Origin: Acerihabitans arboris
Lineage (GTDB): Bacteria; Pseudomonadota; Gammaproteobacteria; Enterobacterales; Enterobacteriaceae
DNA length: 64,000 nt
Assembly (NCBI RefSeq): GCF_010131535.1
Contig: NZ_WUBS01000009.1
Location: 124,001-188,000, forward strand
Direction of reading: 5' to 3'
This document shows positions 46,922 to 55,779 of this stretch, in pieces. Under the pieces are notes generated by a model. It had not been told where the DNA came from and made no database searches. It was given only the letters and a program-made list of their open reading frames with translations. The position numbers and the translations under genes are program-made. Positions within the stretch are counted from its first letter, which is position 1. Every line of letters begins with the position of its first letter.

Positions 46922-46940
46922 GGTAATACGTATGATTCTC
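46922..46940. promoter_or_regulatory. Fur-like site upstream of the yncE-like gene
   Basis: The minus-strand 19-mer (GAGAATCATACGTATTACC) matches the Fur consensus at 13 positions. It lies about 70-90 bp before the lipoprotein gene, so both divergent genes could be iron-repressed. No other structure was noted in the 353-bp gap 46659-47011. Confidence 0.55.
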
Positions 46941-47011
46941 ATTCTTTTTTATAAGCTTCCCGCCGCGGCTGCGGCCAGGCGGGAGTCGATCATCCATTGA
47001 TGGAGCCCAGA

Positions 47012-48094
47012 ATGAAATCTTTGTTCAGTCCGCGTAAAGCCTTGGTTGCACTGGCGGTGGTGGCATCGTTCAGCCTGACTGCGTGTCAGGCGCCGGCGAA
47101 AAAAGTCGAGGTCCCCGTTGCGCCAAAGCCGGTTGATTCCCGGGTTTCCCAGCGCATTTTAGCGGATGGGCTGTATGAGATGGCCTATGCGCCAGAGGCT
47201 AAGGCGCTTTATGTTGCCAGCGCACAGTCGTTTAAAGACGTTAACGGCGGCGTAATCTATCGTCTCGATCCCGTTACGCTTGCGACCAAAGGCGAAACCC
47301 ACACCGATCTGAAAAACTTCGCCATGGCGATGGACCCCGACGGCAGCGTGCTTTACATCACCAATACGCTGGATAGCGGCATCTCGAAAGTGGATGCGCA
47401 GAGCGGTAAGGTGCTACAGCGTCTGATGTTTAGTGACAGAGGCCAGGACGGCGATCCTTTACCCGCCCGTGAAATTTTCTGGCATCAGGGCCAGCTCTAT
47501 ATCGGCGGCGTAGGTGATCCGGGCGTCATTTGGGTGGTGGATGCGCAGACCATGAAGCTAAAAGCGCACATCAAAAACGCCGGCAAGTGGGTGACGGGGA
47601 TTATCTATTCACCGGTGACCGACCGCATCTACGCGGCGAACGGCGGCGGCGAAATCCTGGTGATCAACCCGCGCACGCATAAAATCGAGAAACGCCTGAC
47701 CGCGGGCGATGGCAAAGAGTATCTGTTCCTGAACCTGGCGGAAGATCAGGCGACGGGGCGGCTGTTGGTTACCGACGACTCCAAAGCGAAAACCACGCTG
47801 GTGTTCGACGAGCGCAGCGGCAAGGTGATCAAACGCATCGACGGCGACGCGCTGGGCATCAAATTCAACGCTAAACGCAATGAGATTTACCTCAGCCAGC
47901 GCGAATCGAAAAAAGTGCTGCAGCTGGACGCCACCACCTATGCGGTGAAAAACAGCTGGTCATTCGACAGCCGTCCCAATAGCCTGCTGGTTTCACCGGA
48001 TGGACAAACGCTATATGTCACCGCGAAGCAGGATTTCAATAAGGACAGCACGACGAAGGGTCCGGATAGCGTGGCACGCATCGCGTTGAAATAG
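47012..48094 (+). CDS. yncE: YncE-like beta-propeller lipoprotein
   Basis: A 360-residue exported protein. The n-region MKSLFSPRKAL is followed by a hydrophobic core and lipobox LTAC, so unlike E. coli YncE (plain signal peptide) it seems lipidated. The mature part is a seven-bladed YVTN-type propeller with repeated patterns such as GVIYRLDPVTLATKGE, VLYITNTLDSGISKVDAQSG and NSLLVSPDGQTLYVTAKQD. Start chosen for GGAG 8 bp upstream; an earlier ATG (46997) overlaps that site. E. coli yncE is iron-regulated and divergent from a TonB receptor gene, the same layout as here. The molecular role is unknown. Confidence 0.85.
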   Translation: MKSLFSPRKALVALAVVASFSLTACQAPAKKVEVPVAPKPVDSRVSQRILADGLYEMAYAPEAKALYVASAQSFKDVNGGVIYRLDPVTLATKGETHTDLKNFAMAMDPDGSVLYITNTLDSGISKVDAQSGKVLQRLMFSDRGQDGDPLPAREIFWHQGQLYIGGVGDPGVIWVVDAQTMKLKAHIKNAGKWVTGIIYSPVTDRIYAANGGGEILVINPRTHKIEKRLTAGDGKEYLFLNLAEDQATGRLLVTDDSKAKTTLVFDERSGKVIKRIDGDALGIKFNAKRNEIYLSQRESKKVLQLDATTYAVKNSWSFDSRPNSLLVSPDGQTLYVTAKQDFNKDSTTKGPDSVARIALK

Positions 48095-48569
48095 TTCTCC
48101 TGAAGACAGAGATCTGAATCTAGCCCGAAGCGACATTTTCGCTTTGGGCTGACAATGGGTAACGCCCTCGATGGATAGCGTTAAGCGGATTAATAACTAA
48201 AGAGTATTAAAAATGTCTTTTTATGGTATTTAACCATGAACGTTGCCCGGCCCTCAAAGTAAATCCAATCAGATCATTGTTTTTATTATAATTTAAAAAT
48301 TGTCCGCTATATTAATCAGCTCCGAAACGCCTTACCATAAAAATTGGTATTTTATTTCATTTTGTGACAGACATTAAATTTTCATATTTTGATAACTAAA
48401 AAATGTGACCAATCTCATTCAAATGAATCATGGTGTATTTTATAAAACATCGTTCCAGATATATTCATTCTGTTACCTTCCTTTTGTCGACTCTCTTTAG
48501 CGCCCCTATGGCGAGCCGCCCGCCCGTCCCGGGTGTAATTAACCGCTGAACCCGTCCGGAGTTAAAATA
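48095..48569. other. Gene-free AT-rich promoter region before the TRAP operon
   Basis: 475 bp without a credible gene. A hairpin AGCCC...GGGCT with an inner AAGCG/CGCTT stem (48122-48150) lies 28 bp after the yncE-like stop and may terminate it. The AT-rich part contains a CRP-like site. Confidence 0.6.
48402..48421. promoter_or_regulatory. Possible CRP site upstream of dctP
   Basis: TGTGACCAATCTCATT matches the TGTGA-N6-TCACA consensus at 8 of 10 positions. It is 150 bp before the TRAP binding-protein gene, as would suit catabolite control. Confidence 0.45.
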
Positions 48570-49547
48570 ATGAAAACGAAAAAACTGTTGATTGCACTAT
48601 CGATAACCCTGGCGACCGCGTTGTCTGCCCCCATAGCCACGGCCAAAGTGCTCAAGGTCGCCGAGGTGCAGCCCGATGGCTATCCCACCGTGGTGGCGTT
48701 GCAGCATATGGGTGAAAAACTCAAGCAGGCCACCGATGGACGCCTGGAGATGAAGGTCTATTCCGGCGGGGTGCTGGGCGACGAGGAGCAAACGCTGCAG
48801 CAGGTGCAAATCGGCGCGGTGGATATGATACGCGTCTCGCTGGCGCCGATGACCACCATTGCCCCGGAGACCAGCGTGTTAACCCTGCCGTATGTCTTCC
48901 GCGATGAAGACCATATGCATAAGGTGCTGGACGGGACGGTGGGACAGGAAATCGCCGCCAAGGTGAGCGCGGATCCCCAGGCCAAAATGGTGTTCCTCGG
49001 CTGGACCGACGCGGGGGTGCGCAATATGATCACCAAAAAACCGGTGGTGAAACCGGAAGATCTGCACGGCATGAAAATTCGCGTGCAGAACAGCCAGATC
49101 TCGCTGGCGACGTTAAAAGCCATGGGCGCCAACCCGGTCGCCATGGGGGTAAGTGAAGTATTCAGCGCCATGCAGACCGGAGTGGTGGACGGTACGGAAA
49201 ATAATCCGCCGACCTTTGTTGCCCATAACTATATCCCGGTGGCTAAGTATTACACCCTGACCGGTCATTTTATCCAGCCGGAAATGATCCTGGTTTCATC
49301 GGTGGTTTGGCATAAATTATCCGCCGAAGATCAGCAGACTATGCTGAAATTAGGCAAAGAAGCGCAAATGGACGAGCGGCAATTATGGGCCGCCTACAAT
49401 CAACAGTCGCTGGATAAAATGAAAGCCGCCGGGGTCACCTTCCAGAATATTGATCATGATTATTTCGTCAAGGCGACGCAGCCGGTGAGGGATCGATTTG
49501 GCAAAGGCCATGAAGAGTTAATGAAACGCATCGCCGATGTGAATTAA
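48570..49547 (+). CDS. TRAP transporter substrate-binding protein, DctP family
   Basis: Periplasmic solute receptor of a tripartite ATP-independent importer, 325 residues. Signal peptide 1-25 (LSAPIATAKV junction). DctP hallmarks are GGVLGDEEQTLQQVQIGAVD, LPYVFRDEDHMHKVLDG, the Arg of the substrate carboxylate clamp in LHGMKIRVQNSQ, and GVSEVFSAMQTGVVDGTENN. It probably binds an organic acid or sugar acid; the exact ligand cannot be told. A perfect intercistronic hairpin follows before dctQ. First gene of dctPQM. Confidence 0.92.
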   Translation: MKTKKLLIALSITLATALSAPIATAKVLKVAEVQPDGYPTVVALQHMGEKLKQATDGRLEMKVYSGGVLGDEEQTLQQVQIGAVDMIRVSLAPMTTIAPETSVLTLPYVFRDEDHMHKVLDGTVGQEIAAKVSADPQAKMVFLGWTDAGVRNMITKKPVVKPEDLHGMKIRVQNSQISLATLKAMGANPVAMGVSEVFSAMQTGVVDGTENNPPTFVAHNYIPVAKYYTLTGHFIQPEMILVSSVVWHKLSAEDQQTMLKLGKEAQMDERQLWAAYNQQSLDKMKAAGVTFQNIDHDYFVKATQPVRDRFGKGHEELMKRIADVN

Positions 49548-49562
49548 ACCTTATCCCTCCCC

Positions 49563-49586
49563 GCGACGGGCATATCTTCCCGTCGC
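49563..49586 (+). other. Intercistronic hairpin between dctP and dctQ
   Basis: GCGACGGG/CCCGTCGC is a perfect 8-bp stem with an 8-nt loop and no T tract, 15 bp after dctP. It probably stabilises the upstream mRNA so that binding protein exceeds permease. Confidence 0.6.
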
Positions 49587-49610
49587 CTGCAACTTATCAG
49601 GTGGACGATT

Positions 49611-50120
49611 ATGTCTGATTCTTATTCCCGGTTAATGGACGGGCTGTACGCGATCTGTTTACTTGTCGCCAGCATTGCGCTGATGATTATGGTTACGGTG
49701 ATCCCCATCGGTATATTTGCGCGTTACCTGTTTGATAACGCACTCTCCTGGCCGGAGCCGGTGGCCATTGTCTGCATGATTATCTTTACCTTTATCGGCG
49801 CGCCGGTGGGCTATCGCGCCAATACCCATATCTCCGTATCGATCATGACCGACCGGCTGTCTCCCACCGGACAGCGTATCTGCGAGCTGGCCTGCGATAT
49901 CCTGATGTGCGTTATCTGCCTGATCATGATCTGGTACAGCACCAGCCTGTGCGCCGCCATGTGGGACCAGATGATGGCCTCGCTGCCCGGTTTTTCCTAT
50001 GGCGAAATGTACCTGCCGATCCCTGTTGGCTCGTTCCTGGCGATGCTGTTTGTCATCGAACGCATGATCTCCGGGCCGCAAGAACATCGTCCCCTGGTCA
50101 TGCTGGGCAATTCCCATTAA
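49611..50120 (+). CDS. TRAP transporter small permease, DctQ family
   Basis: Small integral-membrane subunit of 169 residues with four hydrophobic segments, the family standard. Conserved features are the RYLFDNALSWPEPVA motif after segment 1-2 and GAPVGYRANTHISVSIM in the middle. It bridges the binding protein and the large permease. dctM begins 18 bp after it. Confidence 0.9.
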   Translation: MSDSYSRLMDGLYAICLLVASIALMIMVTVIPIGIFARYLFDNALSWPEPVAIVCMIIFTFIGAPVGYRANTHISVSIMTDRLSPTGQRICELACDILMCVICLIMIWYSTSLCAAMWDQMMASLPGFSYGEMYLPIPVGSFLAMLFVIERMISGPQEHRPLVMLGNSH

Positions 50121-50138
50121 TAAAAGCGGAGCGGTGCT

Positions 50139-51437
50139 ATGGATGCGTTAATCTTGATAGGCAGCCTGGTGGTGCTTCTGGCCCTTGGCTTTCCCGTGGC
50201 CTTTGCCGTGGGATTAAGCGCTTTTATCGGCGCGTGGTGGATTGATTTACCGCTGGAGGCCATCGTCATCCAGTTGACCAACGGCATTAATAAGTTTTCC
50301 CTGCTGACCATTCCGTTCTTTATCCTGGCGGGCGCCATTATGGCCGAAGGGGGAATAGCCAGGCGGATGGTGAATTTCGCCTATATTTTTGTCGGTTTTA
50401 TCCGCGGCGGCCTGTCGCTGGTGAATATCGTGGCATCAACCTTTTTTGGCGCCATTTCAGGCTCGTCGCTGGCGGATACCGCCTCAATCGGCTCGGTCAT
50501 GATCCCGCAAATGGAAGCGCAGGGTTACCCCCGCGACTTTGCCGCGGCGGTGACCGCCAGCGGTTCGGTGCAGGCGGTATTAACCCCGCCCAGCCATAAC
50601 TCGGTGATTTATTCGCTGGCCACCGGCGGCACCGTAACTATCTCCGCGATGTTTATGGCGGGTATTTTCCCCGGTTTAATGCTGGGACTATGCCTGGTGA
50701 TTATGTGTATCGGTTTTGCGCGCAAGCGCAATTATCCCAAAGGCGAAATGATCCCGTTTCGCCGGGCGGTAAAGATATTTTTTGACGCCTTCTGGGGCCT
50801 GTTTACCATCGTTATTATCCTAGGTGGGATTTTGTCCGGTATTTTCACCGCCGCCGAATCCGCGGCCATTGCCTGTATCTGGGCCTTTTTTGTCACCATG
50901 TTTATTTACCGCGAATTCAGATGGCGCGATCTGCACCTGCTGCTGTTCCGCACCATTAAAACCGTCACCATCGTCATGGTGCTGATTGCCTTTGCCGCCG
51001 CCTTTGGCTCGGTGATGACCTTTATGCAGCTGCCGCAGATTATTACCGATTTTTTCCTCAGCATTTCAGAAAATAAATACATTATCCTGATGTGCATTAA
51101 TATCATGCTGCTGATTGTCGGCTGCCTGATGGATATGGCGCCGTTAATATTGATCCTGACGCCGGTGCTGCTGCCGGTCACTACCTCGCTGGGTATCGAC
51201 CCGGTACACTTCGGCATGATTATGCTGGTCAACCTGGGCATCGGATTGATTACCCCGCCGGTGGGCACCGTTCTGTTCGTCGCCAGCGCGGTCAGCCAGC
51301 AGAAAATGGAGGCGGTGGTGAAGGCGATGCTGCCATTTTACTGTGTGCTGTTTATCGTGCTGCTGATTATTACCTATGTGCCGATTATCTCTCTCTGGCT
51401 GCCCGCCGTCACCGGCGTCTATAACGGCAACGGCTGA
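50139..51437 (+). CDS. TRAP transporter large permease, DctM family
   Basis: Main sodium-coupled transport subunit of 432 residues with about 12 hydrophobic segments. Typical motifs are LLTIPFFILAGAIMAEGGIA, FFGAISGSSLADTASIGSVM (ion/substrate site), the AESAAIACIWA block and the LGIGLITPPVGTVLFVAS repeat near the C-terminus. It forms an operon with dctP and dctQ and is followed by a very strong terminator. Confidence 0.92.
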   Translation: MDALILIGSLVVLLALGFPVAFAVGLSAFIGAWWIDLPLEAIVIQLTNGINKFSLLTIPFFILAGAIMAEGGIARRMVNFAYIFVGFIRGGLSLVNIVASTFFGAISGSSLADTASIGSVMIPQMEAQGYPRDFAAAVTASGSVQAVLTPPSHNSVIYSLATGGTVTISAMFMAGIFPGLMLGLCLVIMCIGFARKRNYPKGEMIPFRRAVKIFFDAFWGLFTIVIILGGILSGIFTAAESAAIACIWAFFVTMFIYREFRWRDLHLLLFRTIKTVTIVMVLIAFAAAFGSVMTFMQLPQIITDFFLSISENKYIILMCINIMLLIVGCLMDMAPLILILTPVLLPVTTSLGIDPVHFGMIMLVNLGIGLITPPVGTVLFVASAVSQQKMEAVVKAMLPFYCVLFIVLLIITYVPIISLWLPAVTGVYNGNG

Positions 51438-51532
51438 ACGGCTCGAGCCGGCGCGGAATAGCCTTTTTTTGCGCAAGCTAATGCGTTTTTTCTTAGCAGC
51501 GCCGGTAATAACTTAGAACCGATCAATATTGG

Positions 51533-51592
51533 GCGGTTCATTAAAGATGATGTTAGTTTTTTAGCTCATCGTTAATGAAACCGCTTTTTTTT
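51533..51592 (+). terminator. Strong Rho-independent terminator after dctM
   Basis: The arms at 51533-51550 and 51566-51584 pair over 18 bp with one bulge and one mismatch. Eight T residues follow the stem. It insulates the TRAP operon from the Cys-rich mini-ORF and oxygenase that follow, unless it is itself a regulated (attenuator) structure. Confidence 0.85.
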
Positions 51593-51640
51593 GTTGCCTG
51601 TTGTTGTCATGTTGCGGTGTTCCAGCGCCAGGAGGAAATG

Positions 51641-51727
51641 ATGTCTGAATACTGTTGTTGCCAGACCCGTTGCGCGCCTTGTTATCTCCTACCGGGAATC
51701 CTTCATGATCAACGGAGCAACCTATGA
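51641..51727 (+). CDS. Cys-rich 28-residue leader peptide, candidate cysteine sensor
   Basis: A mini-gene of 28 codons, MSEYCCCQTRCAPCYLLPGI and eight more residues. It has three consecutive Cys codons (5-7) plus Cys11 and Cys14. A consensus GGAGG lies 5 bp before its ATG, a better site than most genes here have. Its TGA overlaps the ATG of the downstream 2OG oxygenase (ATGA), implying translational coupling. Poly-Cys mini-ORFs ahead of sulfur genes act as cysteine-responsive attenuators in some bacteria (reported in mycobacteria), and Cys-tRNA-dependent stalling here is the inference. A cysteine-making CBS/CGL pair lies just beyond. The peptide could alternatively be a metal-binding microprotein. 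Confidence 0.6.
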   Translation: MSEYCCCQTRCAPCYLLPGILHDQRSNL

Positions 51728-52761
51728 GTACCACCGTCACCACCGCGTTACCTCTGCTCGATCTGTCCAGGCTTGAGCACGGCCCGGCTGAACGAGCCGC
51801 CTTTTTAACCGAGCTGCGCCTGGCGGCGCGGGATATTGGTTTTTTTTACCTGACCGGCCATGGCGTGGATGAGCAATTGCTTGCCCGGGTGCAACAATTG
51901 TCGCGCGGGTTTTTTGCGCTGCCCGACGCGCAAAAGCAGGCGGTGGCGATGATCAATTCCCCGCATTTTCGCGGCTACAACCGCGCCGCGTCGGAGCTGA
52001 CCCGAGGCCAGCCCGACTGGCGCGAACAGTTCGATATTGGCGCTGAGCGCGCGCCGCTGGCGCAGACCGATGAGACGCCGGCATGGACCCGATTGCAAGG
52101 GCCTAACCAGTGGCCGCAGGGACTGCCCGACTTAAAACCGGCGTTATTACGCTGGCAGGCCGAGATGACCGATATGTCCCTGCGCCTGCTGCGCGCCTTC
52201 GCTGAAGCACTGTCCCTGCGCACGGACGCGTTCGATACCCTGTATGGCGACAAACCCAACGAACATATCAAGCTTATCCGCTATCCCGGGCGCAACCAGA
52301 CCGGCAGCGACCAGGGAGTCGGCGCCCATAAAGACTCCGGGTTCCTCAGCTTCCTGCTGCAGGATCGGCAAAAAGGCTTGCAGGTGGCGGTGGAGGAAGA
52401 CCGTTGGGTGGACGCCGCGCCGGTTGCCGGTACCTTTGTGGTGAATATCGGCGAGCTGCTGGAGCTGGCCACCAATGGTTACCTGTGCGCCACGGTGCAT
52501 CGGGTGGTATCGCCGCCGGCGGGCGAAGACCGGCTGTCCATCGCCTTTTTTCTCGGCGCCCGGCTGGACGCGGTGGTGCCGCTGTTTGAACTGCCGGCCG
52601 CGCTGGCCGACCAGGCGCGCGGCCCCGCCAGCGACCCGCGTAACCCGCTGCTGCACGATGTCGGCTGGAATTATTTAAAAGGACGGCTGCGTTCCCATCC
52701 CGATGTGGCGGAGCGTTATTACCCCGATATCCTGCGTGCCAGCAGCGAAATTAACGTCTAA
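51724..52761 (+). CDS. Isopenicillin N synthase-like 2OG-Fe(II) dioxygenase
   Basis: Cytoplasmic non-haem iron oxygenase of 345 residues. The N-terminal DIOX_N-like part includes LPLLDLSRLEHGP and DIGFFYLTGHGVDEQLL. The iron triad is visible as His and Asp in GVGAHKDSGFLSFLL and the distal His in CATVHRVVSP; the 2-oxoglutarate-binding Arg-x-Ser is in EDRLSIAFFLGA. GGAG is 7 bp before the ATG, which overlaps the stop of a Cys-rich mini-ORF. Substrate unknown; given the neighbouring transsulfuration genes, an organosulfur compound is a reasonable guess. Confidence 0.88.
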   Translation: MSTTVTTALPLLDLSRLEHGPAERAAFLTELRLAARDIGFFYLTGHGVDEQLLARVQQLSRGFFALPDAQKQAVAMINSPHFRGYNRAASELTRGQPDWREQFDIGAERAPLAQTDETPAWTRLQGPNQWPQGLPDLKPALLRWQAEMTDMSLRLLRAFAEALSLRTDAFDTLYGDKPNEHIKLIRYPGRNQTGSDQGVGAHKDSGFLSFLLQDRQKGLQVAVEEDRWVDAAPVAGTFVVNIGELLELATNGYLCATVHRVVSPPAGEDRLSIAFFLGARLDAVVPLFELPAALADQARGPASDPRNPLLHDVGWNYLKGRLRSHPDVAERYYPDILRASSEINV

Positions 52762-52891
52762 TGGCAAAAAGCAGCGGCGGATCCTCCCCGGTCCCGGTCC
52801 CGGCGATAAGCCAAAGTTCGCCGGCTGGGTCATCAGCGGCGGGCGTGGGCGTTTTTCCTGCCCCGCGCCCATCGGTTAAACCCCTATATCG

Positions 52892-54043
52892 CTATAATGC
52901 CGCCAGCCCCCGGGCCAGATCGTTAATCAGATCGCCCGCGTCCTCGATTCCCACCGATAGCCGCACCAGCTGCGGCGTAATGCCGTTGGCCAGGCGCTGC
53001 TCCAGCGGAATGGAGGCATGGGTCATGGTGAAGGGCTGGCTAATCAGGCTTTCAACGCCGCCCAGGCTTTCCGCCAGGGTGAACAGGGTAAGCCGCTGGA
53101 TAAAGCGCTTGGCCGCCTGCTCGTCATCGCCGCGCAGGCGGATGGAAATCATGCCGCCCGCGCCGCGCATCTGGCGCCGCGCCAGCTCGTGCTGCGGATG
53201 ACCCGGCAGGCCGGGATAATACACCGCCTCAACCTGCGGCTGTGCTTCAAGCCATTCGGCAATACGCTGCGCGTTCTCACTGTGGCGGGCGATGCGCAGC
53301 GCCAGGGTACGGATGCCGCGCAGGGTTAAAAAACTGCTGAACGGGTCAAGCACGCCGCCGATGGCGTTTTGCAAATAGGCCAATTGCTCCGCCAGCGCGG
53401 GATTATCTCCCACCACCGCCAGTCCGGCCACCACGTCCGAGTGGCCGTTAATGTATTTGGTCGCCGAGTGCACGACGATATCGAAACCCAGCGTCAGCGG
53501 CTGTTGCAATACCGGCGAGGCAAAGGTATTGTCCGCTACGCTTAGCAGGTTATGGCGGCGGGCGATGCCGGCAATGGCCTCTAAATCGGCCAGCTTAAGC
53601 AGCGGATTGGTCGGCGTTTCCACCCAAATCATTTTGGTGTCGGGCTGAATGGCGCGCTCCAGTGCCGCCGGATCCTGCGGCTTGACCCAACTGACGCGCA
53701 GGCCGGCGCTGCGGGCGCGCACGTTTTCCAGCAGCCGGTAGGTGCCGCCGTAAACGTCGTCCACCGCCACCAGATGGCTGCCATGATCGAGCAGCTCCAG
53801 CACCGTCGAACAGGCCGCCAGCCCGGAGGCAAAGGCAAATCCCCGCGCGCCTTGCTCGAGCTGGGCGATGGCCTGCTCGAGCGCGTGGCGGGTAGGATTG
53901 CCGCTGCGCGAATATTCGTAGCCGCTGTGTTCGCCCGGCGCGGTTTGCGCAAAGGTGGAGGTGGCGTAAATCGGCGGCATCACCGCGCCGGTGGCGTCCG
54001 GGGTATAACCGCTGTGCACGGCCAGGGTGGCAATATGGGTCAT
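52892..54043 (-). CDS. Cystathionine gamma-lyase / trans-sulfuration PLP enzyme
   Basis: A 383-residue Cys/Met-metabolism PLP enzyme. The substrate/PLP loop SGYEYSRSGNPTRHALEQ, YGGTYRLL, WVETPTNPLLKLADLEAIA and the PLP-Lys motif VVHSATKYINGHSD are intact. Gamma-synthase and gamma-lyase cannot be separated by these motifs alone. The operon partner is a cystathionine beta-synthase, 13 bp upstream, which argues for gamma-lyase: cystathionine to cysteine, 2-oxobutyrate and ammonia. Confidence 0.88.
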   Translation of the reverse strand: MTHIATLAVHSGYTPDATGAVMPPIYATSTFAQTAPGEHSGYEYSRSGNPTRHALEQAIAQLEQGARGFAFASGLAACSTVLELLDHGSHLVAVDDVYGGTYRLLENVRARSAGLRVSWVKPQDPAALERAIQPDTKMIWVETPTNPLLKLADLEAIAGIARRHNLLSVADNTFASPVLQQPLTLGFDIVVHSATKYINGHSDVVAGLAVVGDNPALAEQLAYLQNAIGGVLDPFSSFLTLRGIRTLALRIARHSENAQRIAEWLEAQPQVEAVYYPGLPGHPQHELARRQMRGAGGMISIRLRGDDEQAAKRFIQRLTLFTLAESLGGVESLISQPFTMTHASIPLEQRLANGITPQLVRLSVGIEDAGDLINDLARGLAAL

Positions 54044-54056
54044 GATATTATCCTTA

Positions 54057-55427
54057 TTATGAGTGTATGCGATTGCGCCAGGTGTTCAGCACATCGGCGC
54101 GGGTAATCAATCCCAGGAAATGTTCTCCATCCATCACCACCGCCACATGGCCCTGCGCAAAGGTGCCCAGCAGCGTCGCCTCGTCGGCTTCCTTCGGCAG
54201 GGTAATGACGTCGCGCGTCATGGCGGCGTCGACCGCCAGGGCGAACCTTTGGGCATCGGCCCGCACCTGCGCCAGGATATCCCACTCGTCTATAAGCCCC
54301 ACCAGGCGGCCGTTTTCCAGCACCGGCAGTTGGGAAATATCGTACAGGCGCATACGGGCGTGGGCGGTGGCCAGGGTATCATTCGGCAAGGCGGACACGG
54401 TGGCGCCTTCGTCATGGCGAAAGGCGATAAAATCACGTAGATCGCCGGTGGCGGGACGCGCCAGCAAACCCTGCTGGCGTAGCCAATCGTCGTTAAACAT
54501 TTTGGAGAGATATTTGTTGCCGCTGTCGCAGGCAAAGGTCACCACCCGTTTAGGCGTGCGCTGTGCGCGGCAGTAGCGCAGCGCCGCCGTCAGCAGGGTG
54601 CCGGTGGACGATCCGGCCAGTATGCCCTCTTTATGCAGCAGGGTACGGGCGGCGGCAAACGCTTCGCCGTCGGTCACGCGAAACGCCTGGTTCAGCTGTT
54701 CAACCTGGCTGAGCGGCGGCACGAAGTCCTCGCCAATGCCTTCCACCAGCCAGCTTCCGGCCTCGGACAGGGTACCGTGCTCCACTACGTCCGCCAGGAT
54801 CGACCCCGCCGGATCGGCGAGGATAAACTCGGTTTTTGGCGAAACTTCATTAAAGAAGCGGCGCAGCCCGCCCAGGGTGCCGCCGGACCCGACGCCGACC
54901 ACGATGGCGTCGATATCCCGCTCCATCTGCCGCCACAGCTCGGGCGCGGTGCCCTGGTAATGCGCCAGGGGATTGGCAGGATTGTTAAACTGATCAATGT
55001 AAAGGGCGCCCGGTGTTTCCTGGGCCAGCCGGCGGGCATAGTCCTGGTAATAGTCGGGATGCCCCTTGCCCACATCGGAGCGGGTTAGCCGCACTTTCGC
55101 CCCCAGCGCCCGCAGATGGAAGATTTTCTCGCGGCTCATTTTATCCGGCACCACCAGGATCAACCGATAGCCTTTTTGCGCGGCCACCAGCGCCAGTCCC
55201 AGGCCGGTATTGCCCGCCGTGGCCTCGATAATGGTGCCGCCGGGCGCCAGGGAGCCCTGGCGTTCCGCCTGTTCGATCATGGACAGCGCCACGCGATCTT
55301 TAATCGATCCCGCCGGGTTTTGGTTTTCCAGTTTCAGAAACAGCCGGCAAACGCCGCTATCGAGGTGTTTCAGTTCCAGCATCGGGGTATGGCCTATCAG
55401 GTCGAGAACGGAATCGGGTAGAGGCAT
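54057..55427 (-). CDS. Cystathionine beta-synthase with C-terminal CBS pair
   Basis: Condenses homocysteine with serine (or O-acetylserine) to cystathionine; 456 residues. The PLP Lys is in NPAGSIKDRVALSMIEQ, the substrate loop in EATAGNTGLGLALVAAQKGY and the phosphate-binding glycines in VGVGSGGTLGGLRRFF. Two CBS motifs (about 340-455) follow the catalytic core and probably bind an adenosyl ligand. AAGGAAA is close before the ATG. First gene of a two-gene reverse-transsulfuration operon with the lyase. Confidence 0.9.
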   Translation of the reverse strand: MPLPDSVLDLIGHTPMLELKHLDSGVCRLFLKLENQNPAGSIKDRVALSMIEQAERQGSLAPGGTIIEATAGNTGLGLALVAAQKGYRLILVVPDKMSREKIFHLRALGAKVRLTRSDVGKGHPDYYQDYARRLAQETPGALYIDQFNNPANPLAHYQGTAPELWRQMERDIDAIVVGVGSGGTLGGLRRFFNEVSPKTEFILADPAGSILADVVEHGTLSEAGSWLVEGIGEDFVPPLSQVEQLNQAFRVTDGEAFAAARTLLHKEGILAGSSTGTLLTAALRYCRAQRTPKRVVTFACDSGNKYLSKMFNDDWLRQQGLLARPATGDLRDFIAFRHDEGATVSALPNDTLATAHARMRLYDISQLPVLENGRLVGLIDEWDILAQVRADAQRFALAVDAAMTRDVITLPKEADEATLLGTFAQGHVAVVMDGEHFLGLITRADVLNTWRNRIHS

Positions 55428-55779
55428 GGGAAATTTCCTTTAACGTGCCGGCGATGATTTCCGTGGATAATAGGACTGATTTAATCCGTATTTTAAAGAA
55501 CAAATAACTACTGCATATGCATTTATGGAATATATTAGTCTGTTTGGCCGTCGGGATGTACGGCCGTATAGCGGTAAGGAAAGATAAATAAAATCCCCTC
55601 CGCGCCGGTGCTGGCCTCAGCGCCCGCAACCGGACCGCCGCAGCGGTGAAATAGCGCCGCTATAAGCAAAAAGTGCGCTAGCTTAAACGAAATAGGCATA
55701 AGTTGACGCCGTACTGAAATATGGGCGTGTTATGAACTATGATCTCGGGGATCGGATAGATTCATAGCGAGGGATAAAG
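55428..55779. other. Gene-free region between CBS operon and antitoxin remnant
   Basis: 352 bp. The part next to the CBS gene is AT-rich and promoter-like, with the palindromic ATGCAT and ATATGCAT stretch (about 55511-55525). The other half is GC-mixed. A toxin gene would be expected beside the antitoxin-like remnant, but no such frame was found. Confidence 0.55.

Noticed and set aside
55428-55779. RelE/HigB-type toxin gene beside the antitoxin remnant
   Set aside because: No frame of suitable length or pattern in either direction.
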